A stretch of DNA of 64,000 nucleotides from Paenibacillus harenae. GTDB taxonomy: Bacteria; Bacillota; Bacilli; Paenibacillales; Paenibacillaceae. The position numbers and the translations under genes are program-made. Of the stretch, positions 63,960 through 64,000 are shown one piece after another. The stretch lies in NCBI RefSeq assembly GCF_030812415.1, contig NZ_JAUSST010000006.1, positions 124,001 to 188,000 of the forward strand. The letters are read 5' to 3'. The notes under the pieces are model-generated. The model was not told where the DNA came from. It saw only the letters and a list, made by a program, of their open reading frames with translations, and searched no databases. Every line of letters starts with the position of its first letter. Within the stretch, counting starts at the first letter, position 1.

Positions 63960-64000
63960 GTACGCATCCCCCTTGTATATGATCCACTTTGTATAATAGC

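Overview
The window looks like chromosome from a spore-forming, Gram-positive bacterium of the Paenibacillaceae (Paenibacillus or a close relative). Coding DNA is of moderate to slightly high GC, and ribosome binding sites are strong GGAGG types with frequent TTG/GTG starts. Spore genes are present: a Tgl transglutaminase, a KinB-like kinase and a LysM coat-type protein. Lipoproteins carry Gram-positive lipoboxes. Secreted or sugar-specific glycoside hydrolases and YesM/YesN-type two-component systems are abundant, as is usual in this family. No rRNA, tRNA, CRISPR array, intact transposon or prophage was seen.

Layout. 1-10 kb: the 5' part of a VanG-like D-Ala-D-X ligase, an SRPBCC protein, a c-di-AMP (ydaO) riboswitch controlling a KimA-type K+ importer, a small secreted-protein gene broken by an in-frame TGA, DinB and VOC genes, a TetR regulator with a nearby palindromic operator, a macrolide phosphotransferase behind an apparent transcription attenuator, an XRE protein built on 29-residue repeats, msrA and an EVE/Mrr-N-like protein. 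10-20 kb: a large modular GH26 mannanase with a cre-like site, a HAD phosphatase, a ribose-type sugar ABC transporter (binding protein, double ATPase, permease) and a KinB-like histidine kinase. 20-31 kb: the YwqA/YwqB-type SNF2 helicase and SWIM protein pair, a MocR regulator divergent from RidA and DJ-1/PfpI genes, and a GGDEF-EAL protein. 31-40 kb: the yrrT-mccA-mccB methionine-to-cysteine operon, tgl, methyltransferase and HAD genes, an ECF41-type sigma factor next to its likely target (an AhpD-like carboxymuconolactone decarboxylase family gene), four evenly arranged palindromes, and a Phe-rich LysM protein. 40-44 kb: a DUF4097-like lipoprotein and a PadR-controlled operon encoding a pentapeptide-repeat protein and an ABC-2 exporter.

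45-54 kb is one functional galactoside module. Two CUT1 permeases lie on the minus strand. Divergently come a YesM-type kinase, a YesN-type regulator, the sugar-binding lipoprotein and a GH36 alpha-galactosidase. A shared 20-bp motif in the two control regions suggests one regulator for the whole set; the transport ATPase must be encoded elsewhere. 57-63 kb holds a GH43 arabinanase lipoprotein and an AraC regulator divergent from a GH78 alpha-L-rhamnosidase. Downstream of the rhamnosidase is a scar where the start of a YesM-like kinase has been fused to the last codons of a CUT1 permease, the footprint of a lost transport operon. The window ends with a cyclophilin-type lipoprotein.

Most loci are recognisable families. 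The points most worth a second look are the mph leader, the repeat-built XRE protein, the palindrome array at 38.8-39.0 kb, the shared regulator motif of the galactoside module, and the kinase/permease deletion scar.
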